Below are positions 1 to 11,198 of a stretch of 64,000 bases of DNA, in pieces. The translations under genes and the position numbers were made by a program. The stretch's first letter is position 1, and each line of letters starts with the position of its first letter. Below the pieces are notes generated by a model that was not told the origin of the DNA, searched no databases, and saw only the letters and a list, made by a program, of their open reading frames with translations. The stretch is from Tetmemena sp. SeJ-2015 (taxonomy: Eukaryota > Ciliophora > Spirotrichea > Sporadotrichida > Oxytrichidae). The stretch spans positions 116,381 to 180,380 of the forward strand of contig JAJKFJ010023213.1 in assembly GCA_027382625.1 (NCBI GenBank), written 5' to 3'.

Positions 1-1
1 T

Positions 2-1425
2 GAGTTGAGAGAACGAGTGGAAGTGTAAATTGCAAACGAAATCGAGTGCATCATCAACAAGAAGCAAAGAGATTGTTATTTCAATCTAATTTCATTAAGA
101 GGTGGTGTTCCTTTGAAATAATTCGACCCTAACCATTCAGGATGGAGAAGAGACTCCTAAAGTAGTCTGTTCAGTAACTAGGGCTTCTTCGATAACTCTA
201 AATCAAATGTGAAGCACAATCAGAAACAAAGTGCGGACGATAAGTCTTCAACTGCAATCCAGGTCAAAGATAGAATGGAATCTAGTTCAAACAATAATCA
301 AGACACTGCGAGCCTTTACACACATAGAAGAGACGATTCCTAGTTAACTACTATTCAACCAAGCAAGGTCGAAATGGCCAAGCCAAGAGAAGTTAATAGT
401 CAAGCTTTTAATGATTTATATACATTTGCTGCTCCTTTTTAAAAAGCTCTTCATGGAAATACTTAAAAGCTAGATTAATCTAATCTCAGTAAGGTCAAAA
501 CAGTCGAATAAAAGCTAATAGAAAATAAAGCATTTTAGGATAATTAAAAGCAGAATCAGCAAGAGAAAATTAAGCAATTTTACTATATATAAACACTATT
601 TAATTGATTAGAAGAAAAGTTAACCCGTAATCAAGGAGTAAGTAACTGTGCCTAGGGAGAATCGAAGAGTTATTTAATTAAGTCGCTCTCCTGATTAGAA
701 GCACTAGAGCTCCAAACTGAATAATGATCTCTATTCTTTCAAGCAAATACAGTTTTAATTAGATCAAGTCTTTATCTTATTAAGCCTGATCTAGCAAAGA
801 GTAATGCAAAGCTCATGCTGCCAAAGAAGAGGGCTCCATCCCCCAAGGAGTACACTTCTCACTCTTAGGAAAGGCTTCACAAAGATATTTAGAATGCTTT
901 TCTCAAGGAAAGAGAGGGGAGTTTCATGCCTCTCTAACCAAGAATAAAACCAACACAGTCAATTGGTATTCAGGTATTTGAAGACAAGGAATAGTTTTTA
1001 GAGCAAAAGTATGGTTGGAAGAAATCTTATGCAAAAATATTTGTTGCTTAGTTGATTTTCCATTTTACTATTTTAACTCTGCAAATAAGATGCTGTAGAC
1101 AGAAGACTACATGTTTGGGCCTGAGTATTTCTCTTCGCTCTCTCATCACCTCAAAGAGTACGAGAAGTATCTAGCACCTAAAATGTTCAAGAAAAAGAAC
1201 CAGGTGCTAACTCAACCAATTTCCCAATCTAGCTTGATGCCCAGAGTTGCATCTTAAGAATCAATCGAGCCCTATAAATCTTATCAAGCCTAGGAGTCAC
1301 AAAGGACGGAATACTAAAACGCCCCTGTCATTCAGATACTCGACTACTCCTCAGCTGAACAGTCCTTCAGGCTTTTGCCCAAAATACAAATCAATTAAGT
1401 AAATTAGATCCAATAAAAAATGTGA
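2..1425 (+). CDS. Hypothetical Q/S/K-rich protein, 5' partial
   Basis: Reading TAA/TAG as Gln gives an open frame from the window edge (E-L-R-E-R-V...) rich in Q, S, N and K and probably disordered, ending at TGA 1423-1425. I recognise no family. The frame is broken three times and each break is repaired by removing an AT-rich piece. At 564-612 there is a 49-bp insert between AGAAAA repeats. At 768-784 there is either a 17-nt GT...AAG intron or a 26-bp insert between GATC repeats. At 1031-1080 there is either an insert between GCAAA repeats or a 47-nt GT-AG intron. The joined C-terminal part contains Y-M-F-G-P-E-Y-F. The start lies outside the window. Confidence 0.6.
564..612 (+). other. Putative IES, pointer AGAAAA
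   Basis: AGAAAA occurs at 564-569 and 613-618. The 49 bp counted from the first copy are AT-rich and contain the in-frame TGA at 605. Removal restores the reading frame. No GT...AG pair fits, so this is not a normal intron. Confidence 0.6.
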
Positions 1426-1508
1426 TAAGATATAAAACTACTACTTGAAGTTGCAATAAACATTTTAGAATAATTTCTAATTCCTTATCTCCATAATTAA
1501 ATTATTAG

Positions 1509-4500
1509 TCACTCTGGAAATGTGATAATATAATCGTCTTATACATTGACTTTAATCCTTTTAACTCTGAACATCTGAGCCAGCTATGCTATCTCTACTT
1601 CAATGTTATCCTGAATATTCAGTTTTTAAAGTGTCCTCACTGGCTTCAAAGCAAGCACAATCTTCTCAACTATATTATTCTTCAGATTAGTGCTGGTCAA
1701 GTTCACATATTGTAGCTTAGTAGTCTTCAGGTCCCTGAACAGATTGATATTCTTCGAGTTTACCATAAGTCCTCCGAGGTTAGTATTCACGAACATTATT
1801 GACTCCAGGTTCACACAATCCTTAAAGAACTCATTCAGATATAGTGCAAACTCCTTACTTTCACCTAAGCGACCTCTGATTACTACACTTTTAATGAGCT
1901 CGATATATCTCTTGCTCTTCTCTACGTAGAAAATTATGTCTGCTAATTGTCTTCCTTCTCCGATGTAGAGCACACTTTTCTCATCCTTGATCTCTTTTTT
2001 AAACTTCATTACATTCCCTCTCGAGACAACGAGTTTCTTCAAAGCTAAACTTGAGCCTCTTCTAATCAATTCCTCGTAAAATCTTTACAGCTCGATAAAC
2101 ATGCTGTTAAAGAGTATATCTGAAGAAGCCAGATAGAACTTTAGAGTTTTAACTACTTGGTTCTTTATAAAGATGTCCTTTAGTATGTGGAAGCAGGCAG
2201 GACTCAAAAAGTTCTCTGAAATGTTAAGCAGCTTGATAGAAGAGCTTTTACGTACAGCTCGAAGCAAGAACTTCAGCTTCTTAGCATTCTCAGTATCTGA
2301 AGCTATAAGAGCAGCGTGAAGCTCTCTCAAGCTCGTACTCTTTTCAATAGCATTGAAAAATTCAACAGGGGAAGTTAACTAGGGAAGGATGTTAGTCATG
2401 TTGAGGTTTAAGATCTGCAATGACTCTAGACTAGTTATGACCTTATCTAGATCCTTTATCTTGCACATGAAGTGGCTTCTTTTGAAGGAGAGCTTTTAAA
2501 GTTGAGTCATAGCAGAAACACTACTGAGGATGGTCTAAATATCGATTTCATAGAGATTAAGGCTATTCAAAAGCAAATGCTGGATCGAAGGATTCTTAAT
2601 CAAGGCTGCTCCTATCAGGATAGTTAGGTCGGAGTTAAGGCAATTCTTATAGTTGTCCATTTTAAGAACGGATTGGAACTGAATTTCATCCTCTATGTTC
2701 ACATCCTTCTTAAAGAAGCTTATCTTACTGGGGATGTTAAGGAACTATATCAATCTTAGAACAAGAACAGGCAGCATGCTAGTAATGCCCTTTTTGTACA
2801 TGTAGTTTTTAGTGTTGTAAATATCTTTTCCCTTAGAATAGTAGCAGTTATAGGTGTTTGCAAGGAAATCTGAGTCAAGATTGTCTTCTCTGATTTTCAG
2901 GCAATCTAACCCGTAAAAGTTGAGTAAGTTAGTTTCCTCTTAGCCGATTATCTTGGGAAGAGCTATATCTGCAAATTTCTCCAAGTCTTACATCTACAGC
3001 GGAAAGAATATATTTACCCTTTTTAGATCTCTATTCCTGTGGATTAGAGTTTCAAAAGATCTGAGGAAGGCAACTGACTAGTCACTCTCTATATCCCTAT
3101 CATCAAACGTGCAGCTTGTATTTCCAGGCTTTTGGTTCAGCTCAACACACTCAAGCTATGTTAAAAGGCTGAGGTTATAGGTGATATCCTGAATAATCTT
3201 AGGGAAAGATTGCCTGTCTGATCCTCGCAAATCGTTTATCTCGATGATTAAAGTTCTCAGGCTCACGAACTTTTGAAGAAAGTCAACATCGTGTGACATA
3301 CCATAGGCCATCTTCATATCTCTGCAAATTATCGTCTCTAGCTTATTATTCTCAGTCAGAGTATTCATCAGCTACTCCTACTAGTTTCTGTAGAAGGGAT
3401 TAGACTTGGCCCTACTTTGAATTTGATAGAGCTTTGTCGAGTAGACATAAACATCATTGACCATCAGGTGCTTTAAGTTAGACTGATTGATTTTGTTATA
3501 GAGCTAGTTATCCCCATACTAGGCGACATTGAATTGAAAATTCTCTAGAGATATGAATTCCAAGTGACTCCAGTTATTTAGCATCGATTAAATCAAGCTC
3601 CCTATCTCTCTTTTCTTTGTGTCACTATCTGAGAAAGATATGGAGAATTCTTTCAAGCTCACAAAGTCTTTGAGTAGATTCTTAATTAAATCAGCCTTCA
3701 AATTTATACCTCTAACTTGTAATGAGTTGATTTTAGTGTTCATCCTTAGAAAGAACAGGAATATCATGTGGAACTTTTTGGGAATAAATCCTAGATCAAA
3801 CTTTGACAGGTACTCCCCTGCTTCCTCATCTTTAACTAAACCTTTCAAAGATCCTAGAAATACGTTATCGAATGGTTCACAAATCTTGGTATTCTCTTTT
3901 ATGATTGCTTGTGCGAAGGTATTGATATTTTATTCAAAGAACTTAGCATTAAATTATCCAAAGTTGATTTACTCATCTCTTTCCTGCATAAGTCTTTCGT
4001 GGAATTAATTTATTGCTTCTATGTTTGGATTGAAAATTATCTGATTTAATTACTAAGGCTGTATTAGTAAGAGCTTGACTACAACAGCGCAGAAAATTGG
4101 ATCATAGTGAGCGTAGTCAAATGTATCCACTATGCTGCACAAGCTTAGTCTGGGATAGTCTGCGAAAATATAGTCATAAATTGGGAAACTGTTAAAGGTT
4201 CTAATGTTGTTTAGTCTTGCTTTCACAGAGCAGATGAGGTTTTCTGCAATTTTAATACTGTCTTCAAAGTTTGCGTGTTTGTAATAGACTAATAGAGTCT
4301 GAAGGGTTTTGTTATTAGCGAAAACTTTTGCCAATGCATTAGAGAGCTGTATTGTCATATTCCTCCTCTCTCTTTCATAGAGGTCATTATTGAATATCTT
4401 TTTCCTCCTGTTTCCATGTCTAATCCCCAACTCAAATTAGATCAAGGTTTGATTGAACTGAAGCTACTCTATCACAAATATGAACTACTGGAAGTTGATC

Positions 4501-6074
4501 TCAAACGTCTCTGTCGAAAAATGAGCAGGACAGAATTTAAGAATGCGCAAATTTTCACTGAGCTTGAATACCTTCTAATTCAAGATCGTTTTATTGATAG
4601 TGAGAGATTCAATCGATTAAGTTCCTTCCTCTAAAAACTTGGTCTTTTCAGTGAACTTGAAAGAATCAACTAGTGTGAGTTTAGTCAAGGAAGTTCCAAT
4701 GAAGTAATCTTCAAAGTTTTCTATGAAGTTATTCACGTTCAGGAAGTTTTAACCTGTGAGCAGTAATAGCTCAAACTCTTAAATAAAGGGATTATCTTTA
4801 AGCACACCTGACATCAGATTCATGACTGCTTCTCTTTCTCTATCTTCGTACTCTAATCTCAAAGATCTTATCTGAACATTAGTTCTGAATTACATGGACT
4901 GTGGATCTCTGAAATGTCTAGCTAGAAGATCTGAGGCAGATATAGAAAATTTGGTAAACCTCAAAGTCAAGTGTCTCAAATACTCGCTGTTGATTACGGA
5001 TTACGGGCTGAAGTATTTTGGGAATTTCTCATCATCAAAGATTCCCAATGAGAGCTTCTCTACTTAAGGAATAGTTGAAGTGTTTATTAATTTCTCATTG
5101 AGAGGATGAAAGATCTTCATATCCTCACAAGTAATCTTAACTTCTCTCGCTCTTGGTAAGTTGCTTATTAAATTAGAAAATTCTCTGTTCCATCTGAGCA
5201 GATCATCGATTGATTTATTACTCTTTCTTATGTTCTCTACTCTAGGTATTTTCAAGACTACTTTTTCACAGGCCTCTTATAGATATGCGTTGATGAGAGA
5301 CTAAAGTTTAGAGTTTAGTTGAGGCACAGTAGCAATCAGAAAATTCGTATCCAAAAGATCGAAAATGATGTGAAAGATTCTCTCATTGAAGGAATCTGCA
5401 GTCTTCAAAGATCTCAATGAGCTTAGATTATGCCTTACTTCGCTTTGAGAGTCTTAATCATTATCATCATTTAGTCTTTATCTTTTGCCAACAATTTAGC
5501 CTCAATAAACTGAGGTTGCTATACTAGTTGCCATCATTTCCTTATGACTTCTTTTCTTTGCTATCACTCCATCTTCATCTTGAATGTTAAGGTTCTTGAG
5601 TTTAGAGTCCATCACCTCCTCATACCTAAAATCGAACTTCTAAAAGATTGGCCTTGGTGCTTCACTCATCACGCTTATCTATTCCGAGTCCACTCCAATT
5701 TTCATATCCCTTCCATTTAGAATCTTCCTACTGAGAATGCTGAAATTTTCCGAGCTCTCTGGATTTATAGGATTGAAACAAGTGCTTATCATTTCATTTG
5801 CGTTTGTGTTCTGCTTTTCATTTTAATTTCCAAGGTAACTGCCCTCATCTTCAAAATTAACCCCATATCTATCTTTCAAGAAGTTGATCTAAGCCCCTTC
5901 TTTATTCTTTGAGTAGTTCATGATACTGATCATAGAATCGTTATCCAGATTTTGATTTCCACTAAGTAGCATTTCTCAGTCAAGATTTTTTAGGTCAAAC
6001 TAGTTCATGAGTGTGTCACTCTGCGCTTGAAACATATTAGAATTGAAGGATTGCTCTAAGTTGTCTGTTATCAT
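1509..6074 (-). CDS. Large leucine-rich-repeat-like protein with two in-frame TGA
   Basis: One reading frame runs from ATG at 6074 to TGA at 1509-1511, about 1,520 codons, with no frame slip over 4.5 kb. The protein is full of irregular L-x-x-L-x-I/L-x-x-N/T segments (for example around 1700-2070 and 4050-4430), resembling long LRR/F-box-like proteins. No catalytic motif is visible. Two TGA codons lie in frame near the N-terminus, at 5976-5978 and 5502-5504; the frame continues after both, with protein-like composition. If TGA stops translation, the main product would have to start at a later Met, near 5118. Alternatives are readthrough, TGG-to-TGA error, or removal during germline processing. 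Confidence 0.65.
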
Positions 6075-6369
6075 ATGTTCCTGGTCTATAATTTATCTAC
6101 TGCTGATTTTATAATAGATTTAATTTTGTAATTATTCTTCTCTTTCTTACTTTGTATGATTTAAATTTTGGGTGAGGGACAAGTATTAGAAACTTATTTT
6201 AAAATTTTAAAGAAAATTTTAATCTATAATTTGATTCTTTAATTAATTTGCTTTTGTATTAATTGGTGAATTTATCATTTACTGAGTAGATGACTCCCTC
6301 CCAAAATCTATCTCACTCTCTTTAGTTTTTAAGTTGTTGTTTTATTGTATTTTTAATCGTCTAAGGCTG

Positions 6370-6534
6370 CTTAGTTCCATCTCCAATAACTGTGACCTCT
6401 CCATTAAAGGTAACCAGGCCGACTTTACGGTCTGGCGCTCCGTGCTCCATCTCTGTTAATTGCTAGTCGATAGCTGCCTGCACACACTGCAATCTAGATA
6501 TATAGGTCACATTATTCTCTCCTTATAGCCTCTG
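6370..6534 (-). CDS. VWA-domain gene, block B (inverted continuation)
   Basis: Read on the minus strand from pointer CAGAGGCTA (6534-6526), this block gives Q-R-L-Q-G-E-N-N-V-T-Y-I-S-R-L-Q-C-V-Q-A-A-I-D and then K-V-G-L-V-T-F-N-G-E-V-T-V-I-G-D-G. These are the second helix and the beta-strand L-V-T-F of a VWA domain. Joined to block A through the 9-bp pointer, the frame is kept exactly. The block lies upstream of and opposite to block A, so an inversion is needed to build the gene. The left edge near 6370 is approximate. I could not find the next block in this window, so the gene is incomplete here. Confidence 0.75.
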
Positions 6535-6691
6535 TATCATCAATAAATGCAAACAGATCAGATTCACTTTATAAGGCGGAGGAAAAAGTAGGATATAATT
6601 AATTTCTTCGAATCAATTTATTAATGGATTAAGGGTTCCTATTAATTCAAACTATTTTACATTTATCCAAATATCTCAACATCCCCTCAAA

Positions 6692-6969
6692 ATGAACTCT
6701 GCAGGATCTCACGCGTACGTATCTTCAACAAAATTTCCATTACTATAAGTAAGAGCAACCAAGTGACTTACATATTGGAGGCGGCGGCGCAGGTGTACGA
6801 CAAGAAGCAGGGACTGGGGAGTCAGGACGTGACTGTCATCTTCTGCATCGACGTCAGTGGCTCCATGTGCGTCTCCCAACCCATCCAGGGCAAGCACAGC
6901 ATCAGGGGCGACAAGACTGCCCAACTCAGAGACCTCCTCAAGTACAGCGACGGATCTGACCAGAGGCTA
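6692..6969 (+). CDS. VWA-domain gene, block A (N-terminal part)
   Basis: This encodes N-Q-V-T-Y-I-L-E-A-A-A-Q followed by the VWA MIDAS motif I-D-V-S-G-S-M (DxSxS) and Q-L-R-D-L-L. The codons are markedly GC-rich compared with neighbouring genes, as in Hsp70. A possible start ATG is at 6692, with one frame slip near 6745. The block ends at pointer CAGAGGCTA (6961-6969). The following bases turn AT-rich and do not continue a VWA fold. The same 9 bp occur inverted at 6526-6534, where the domain continues on the other strand. VWA domains bind ligands through a metal ion; the role here is unknown. Confidence 0.75.
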
Positions 6970-7070
6970 CTAAGAAAATAAAAGTTAAAATTATATGAAA
7001 GAATAAAATATATCTCTAACAAATTAATAATGACTTAGACAAAATTGATTTAGTTGTTATTCTTTCTGAC

Positions 7071-8063
7071 TCATTTATGCTGTGTCTAAGATTATTTGAA
7101 ATCTTATTTGAGTTCTCTCTTTTAGTCTCTCTTTTTCTTTTGCTGGTTATTCTCCCTTAATTTAGCTTCTAGTTATTAAATTTATTTGTTCTTCCCATCT
7201 ATTATCTTTTTCATCTCATTAACTTTATCTGTACTTAAGTCTTTACTGCTACTTTCATTATAAGTACCACTCTTTCCTAAATTTGACTAGTCAAATCTGT
7301 TTGTGAATTAAGTAGTAGGAGTTTCTTAAGGCTAAGTTGTTTCAGCCCCTCTATCTCTCTTCTTCTTATACATATCTAGTTATTCTTAGAAAGATAATGA
7401 CTAACTTGCTTATTGTTGCTGCTGTTGTGGAAGAGCATTATCTAGAGTAGAGTATCTACGCTAGTAGGCGGGAAAGTTATAAGAAGCCATTCTCTTATAT
7501 GTCTGAATGATGTTGCCTTTGAGATAGAGAGTCAGCACCTCACCATCCTAACTCTTCCTAATCATTTACTAGCATGTGATGCACTTTCTCTTGCCAAAGT
7601 AGTCCCTGTAATAGCTATCAAAGCCAACTTGATTATAGAAGCAGCCACATGTACTCAATCTCACATAGACGCCACTCTACCAAATTGGTCTCTAAGTGAT
7701 GGGGCACTTCATGTTCTTGCAGAGATGCTTATCAAAGTAGTTCTTATTAAAGGCCTTAAAGCCACACTAATTGCACTCAATTTCTCTCTTTAAAGTATGT
7801 TAAAAGCTTGAATGTTATGGTTTTGGTTCTTACTTTTGCTAGATGGGCTATTTTTGCTCCTCCTATTTCACTTCTTGTTCTTTTTGCTTATTTTCTGGTT
7901 GCTCTTCTATCTTTATGAGGCTTTCCAATTTCTTAGCTTCGTTTGCTGCCTTGAGCGAGTCATAGTGCTCTTGCATTTAATTAAAAGCAAACATCTGGGA
8001 TTCATAGCAATAATGCTCTTCTTATCCATTATTTAGAGTTTATAAGCAATACTAGCACTACAT
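7071..8063 (-). CDS. Zinc-finger protein with Q-rich C-terminus
   Basis: A continuous frame of 331 codons runs from ATG 8063 to TGA 7071-7073 when TAA/TAG are Gln. The N-terminus has a C-x2-C...H-x-C pattern (M-Q-C-Q-Y-C-L...H-Y-C-Y). A second cluster in the middle reads C-N-Q-C-G-F-K-A-F...H-L-C-K-N-M-K-C-P-I, then C-G-C and C-I-T-C-Q, consistent with zinc binding by C2H2-like or treble-clef fingers. Between them is an acidic Q/E/K linker. The C-terminal third is Q/K-rich and probably coiled. No close family is recognised. Confidence 0.75.
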
Positions 8064-8299
8064 TTTGGAGAAAAAATATTATGATTATTATATAATGGCT
8101 ATCCTATTGTAGATATTCTTAGATTAATAAATGAAGTAATAGAGGGAAGATAATGAATATTCAAACAATGGGGCCTCTAATATCATAAAAAATGGGAAGA
8201 TAATTAGTTTTTAGTAAAACTAAATGCTTAAATTAATACGCTAGCAGATATAATTATTTGTTCAGATTTAAGAGAGATCTCTTTATCTTTATGAAAGAC

Positions 8300-9469
8300 T
8301 CAGACCTTGTTTAATCCAAGCACTCTTTCAGAAGCCTTTTTAAGGTAGGGGTATTGATCGTTCATTTACTTGACCACACACAAGGAGAGGGCATACTTCT
8401 TCAGTTGCTCCCCTTCTTTTAAGTATTCGATTACCTTATTCGGAGCCAGCTTTTGATGTTTATGTTATTTCTAACTTGCACAAGGGTGCTGTAAATCTTG
8501 CTTGATGGATTCATAGTCGATTAGCTTCAAGCAGCTATTGAAATTGCCTGCTTGCTTGGAGTTATACTTGGAGCCTATCTTATCAGCAGTCTCGTATTCT
8601 CTTTCAAACAAGCAAGTCAAAAGCTCTTTGTCAATCTTCTGGCTTGATTCCTACTCCTCACACTGCTTAGATTAAGCTTTAAAGGTCTCCTCCTCATCAA
8701 GAGGCTAATCTTCTTTTGCAGACTTATTAGATTGACATTATTAGTGATCCAAATTTAGCGACTAAGATTCTTGGTTCAACAATATCGAACCTCTGAATGA
8801 ACTGAATATAAGATTGACTGCTTCAAGTTCCCTCTCCACATTCTCTTTAAGTTCTATCGCAATTTGTCTCTTCTTTTCTTCAAGAGCTAACTACTCTGCC
8901 TCTTTCTTTTCTTATTCCTCAGCGGTCAGTACCTTATATTTCTTACAGAGCTGATTCCAGCCCTAATCTTCATTATTCTCTGGACCAGAATTCTTCTTTC
9001 TAAACATGTTTATCCTTGCTGGTTGTCTTTGTATAAGCGTAGGCTTAATTTAAAGTCCACTTCTATTCGCAGATTTATCACCTATCGTTCTTTGGAATGA
9101 TTTGCTGCTTTGATACCTCTCAAGAGGACTTTAGCTTCTGTAGTTTACTGAATTTTATTGATTAGTAGTATTATTCTGGATGGATTTTGCTGAGTTGCGA
9201 CTTTAAGACAGGGATGTACTGCTAATAAAAGAGCGAGACCTGGAGTTATATTAATTGTCTCTTGAATTCTACACAAATGAGCTTGAGTAAGAGCTAAGAT
9301 CATTCTTCAAAGTAATTAAATCTCTGGGTCTATCCTATCTTAACACTTTATTGAGGAGCAGCGGTTCTTCAATCTTCTTTTCTAATTCGATTTTAGGTGT
9401 AGACTTTTGAGTATTAAGCTGCTTCTTGTTTCTAACTGCCTCTTGGCAATTTCTTTCAATGATGCTCAT
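8300..9469 (-). CDS. Hypothetical S/Q/E-rich coiled-coil protein
   Basis: A clean 390-codon frame runs from ATG 9469 (M-S-I-I-E-R-N-C-Q-E-A-V) to TGA 8300-8302. The N-terminal half is Ser/Asn/Gln-rich with R-S-Q-S-P-L. A charged helix follows (E-E-Q-E-K-K-E-A-E-Q-L-A-L-E-E-K-K-R-Q). The C-terminal half has a compact, less charged part with L-K-L-I-D-Y-E-S-I-K-Q-D-L-Q-H-P-C and Y-P-Y-L-K-K-A-S-E-R-V-L-G. Its start lies inside the tail left over after the neighbouring scrambled gene leaves at 9517. No family recognised. Confidence 0.65.
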
Positions 9470-9516
9470 CAAAACAGATTAAGAGCAAAAGATAGGTATG
9501 TTAAAAGTATTTTTGT

Positions 9517-9760
9517 TTCTCTGCCAGTGAGATTGATTCCTTCCAAATGTAGAGATTATCGTTTCTCAGTTTCTCAAATGCACTCTGGATCTTTGTATCG
9601 AGAACTTCATTAAGTTACTCTTACTCCTTCTTCTTTTGCTCTTGCTTCAAGTCCTCTGAATTCTCATTCATGAACTTCTCTAATCTCTCCTTTATTATAG
9701 CATCTGTCTGAGATTAAAACTAACTTATATAAGAGATGAACTGTGGAAGAGCTCATCAAG
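9517..9760 (-). CDS. Scrambled coiled-coil gene, block 4
   Basis: The block encodes L-D-E-L-F-H-S-S-S-L-I-Q, a 17-nt intron (9708-9724), then T-D-A-I-I-K-E-R-L-E-K-F-M and more coil to W-K-E-S-I-S-L-A-E-K. It ends at pointer ACTGGCAGAGAA (9517-9528). Bases beyond it run out of frame. The same 12 bp occur at 11035-11046, where the reading continues. Confidence 0.65.
9708..9724 (-). other. Ultrashort 17-nt intron
   Basis: GTTAGTTTTAATCTCAG, with GT and AG ends. Its removal changes the frame exactly as needed between L-I-Q and T-D-A-I-I-K. No flanking direct repeat gives an in-frame IES alternative. Confidence 0.6.
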
Positions 9761-9775
9761 TTTGTGATAGATGTC

Positions 9776-10286
9776 CATAGACTCAAGTCTGCTAGTGAGT
9801 GTCTCCATTTGCAGAGCACTTGCACCTGCTAAGATATCGGCAGTGTGCTTCTCCTTCAGTGACATGTAATCCTGTAACAGCTCGCTCACTTCAGTTGCCA
9901 CCTTATCTACATCTCTCCTTGCCAGTTTTAACTCTTCCTCTAGCTTTGAAGTCTGCGATTCAAATTGGTTTCCGCCTGCATCAATTTGAATCTATAGCTT
10001 CTCAGTCACAAGCAGCAGTTTCTTATTGATCACATCGATTTCCTCAGCGAGTTAGTGGTCTTGCGCCTTCCTAACACTCTTCTCGGTGATTACGCTTGTA
10101 TTGATGTGTGCTTCTAGATCATTGACTGCCTTTGCCAGCCTTGAGACCTCGTCTTTACCCTTGCCTTCACCTTACTCATGCTTGACTTGAAGTGCGTAAA
10201 CTTCATTGACCACCTTCTCTAAATCCTCTACCATTGCATTATGTCTATTCTCCACTTCCTCATTCGTCTTATTGACAACGCTTACT
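9776..10286 (-). CDS. Scrambled coiled-coil gene, block 2
   Basis: The block enters through the 15-bp pointer at 10272-10286 and encodes V-V-N-K-T-N-E-E-V-E-N-R-H-N-A-M-V-E-D-L, continuing as a coil to R-L-E-S-M. It probably leaves at TCTATG (CATAGA on +, 9776-9781). The sequence directly upstream on the minus strand is in another frame, which would look like a frameshift if the locus were read as linear. Confidence 0.65.
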
Positions 10287-10294
10287 GTATATTA

Positions 10295-10494
10295 TCATCA
10301 AGCTCACTGAATTGGTCGACTCGCTCATCAAGGACCTGGAAATTGGTGAGCATGGTTTACTCGATGGCGTCTTTGACTTCCTTCATCTTGCCAAGACAGC
10401 GTCCCTCTGTGCCTTCCAGAAGCTTGTATAGCTCACTTCTGTAGATAGGTAGATGACCTTCTATTATCTCAAAGCGTTTGTAGATAAACATAGA
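10295..10494 (-). CDS. Scrambled coiled-coil gene, block 3 (probable)
   Basis: The block encodes S-M-F-I-Y-K-R-F-E-I-I-E-G-H-L-P-I-Y...V-D-Q-F-S-E-L-D. It shares TCTATG (10489-10494) with the end of block 2 and CTTGATGA (10295-10302) with the start of block 4. Both joins are in the same codon phase, giving R-L-E-S-M-F-I-Y and F-S-E-L-D-E-L-F. The 6- and 8-bp pointers are short enough to arise by chance, so the placement is less certain than the other joins. It could instead be the start of a different gene (an ATG lies at 10507). Confidence 0.5.
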
Positions 10495-10691
10495 ATCAGT
10501 AGTCATACTTATGATGAAATTATTTTAGCAGAGAGTTTATCCTTCTTCATGTTCTCATGGTTGATGAGATGCTTTTTGAATTGCTCTGTGAGCTTTCAAA
10601 TATTTATCGCATGATGATTAAGGAATAAAATAGAAAATTAATAATTATTGCTTGACTATCAGACTCCACTTTATCTTTCTCAAATGATGAA

Positions 10692-11046
10692 TCACTATTA
10701 AATTTAACTGGGAGTGCCTTTCTGGGACTTATTAGCGCCATCCTGAGCTGGAGTAGACTTTTAGAATGAGCTATTTGCAGCTGGTTGCTATTATTGCTGT
10801 TAGGGAGTAGTCTTCTGAGAGGACTACTGACGGGCACTCGGGAGACTGGCTGGCTCTTCCTTTGCCTCCTCTTTCTTAGGTGGTTGAGGTGGGGCATTTT
10901 GTTTAAGAATTGGGCGAGGGAGTGAGTTATCTTCTATGATGAGACTATTGACTGTGCGTTTGAGGTCGTTCTTGTCAGCTAGCAACTTAGGCATGAAATT
11001 CATAGTTTCTTAAACTCCTTTCAAACTGAACTCCTTCTCTGCCAGT
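10692..11046 (-). CDS. Scrambled coiled-coil gene, terminal block
   Basis: The block enters through ACTGGCAGAGAA (11035-11046) and reads L-A-E-K-E-F-S-L-K-G-V-Q-E-T-M-N-F-M-P-K-L-L-A-D-K-N-D-L. A Pro/Gln/Ser tail follows (Q-N-A-P-P-Q-P-P-K-K-E-E), ending at TGA 10692-10694. In the chromosome it lies between blocks 1 and 3, although it is the last block of the protein. Joined order is therefore 1-2-3-4-5, while physical order along the minus strand is 1-5-3-2-4. Confidence 0.65.
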
Positions 11047-11198
11047 AGATTTCATACATTTTCTCAAATATTAAATCTACAATAGAAAGAATTCTTTCAT
11101 TTTTTTAAATAAAAAGCTGAGGGATTACAACCAATTAGAGTAGTTGCCTGATTTTTCTTAAACAGTCGAACTTTCTTATAAAACCATAATATTATTTT

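Noticed and set aside
9470..9516. Reading of the coil frame past 9517 (K-Q-K-Y-F-Q-H-T-Y)
   Set aside because: It follows pointer ACTGGCAGAGAA and ends at a TGA; the other copy of the pointer gives a much better continuation.
10495..10507. Independent gene starting M-T-T-D-S-M at 10507
   Set aside because: Considered, but the frame has no end of its own and both its ends match pointers of neighbouring blocks. Kept only as an alternative.
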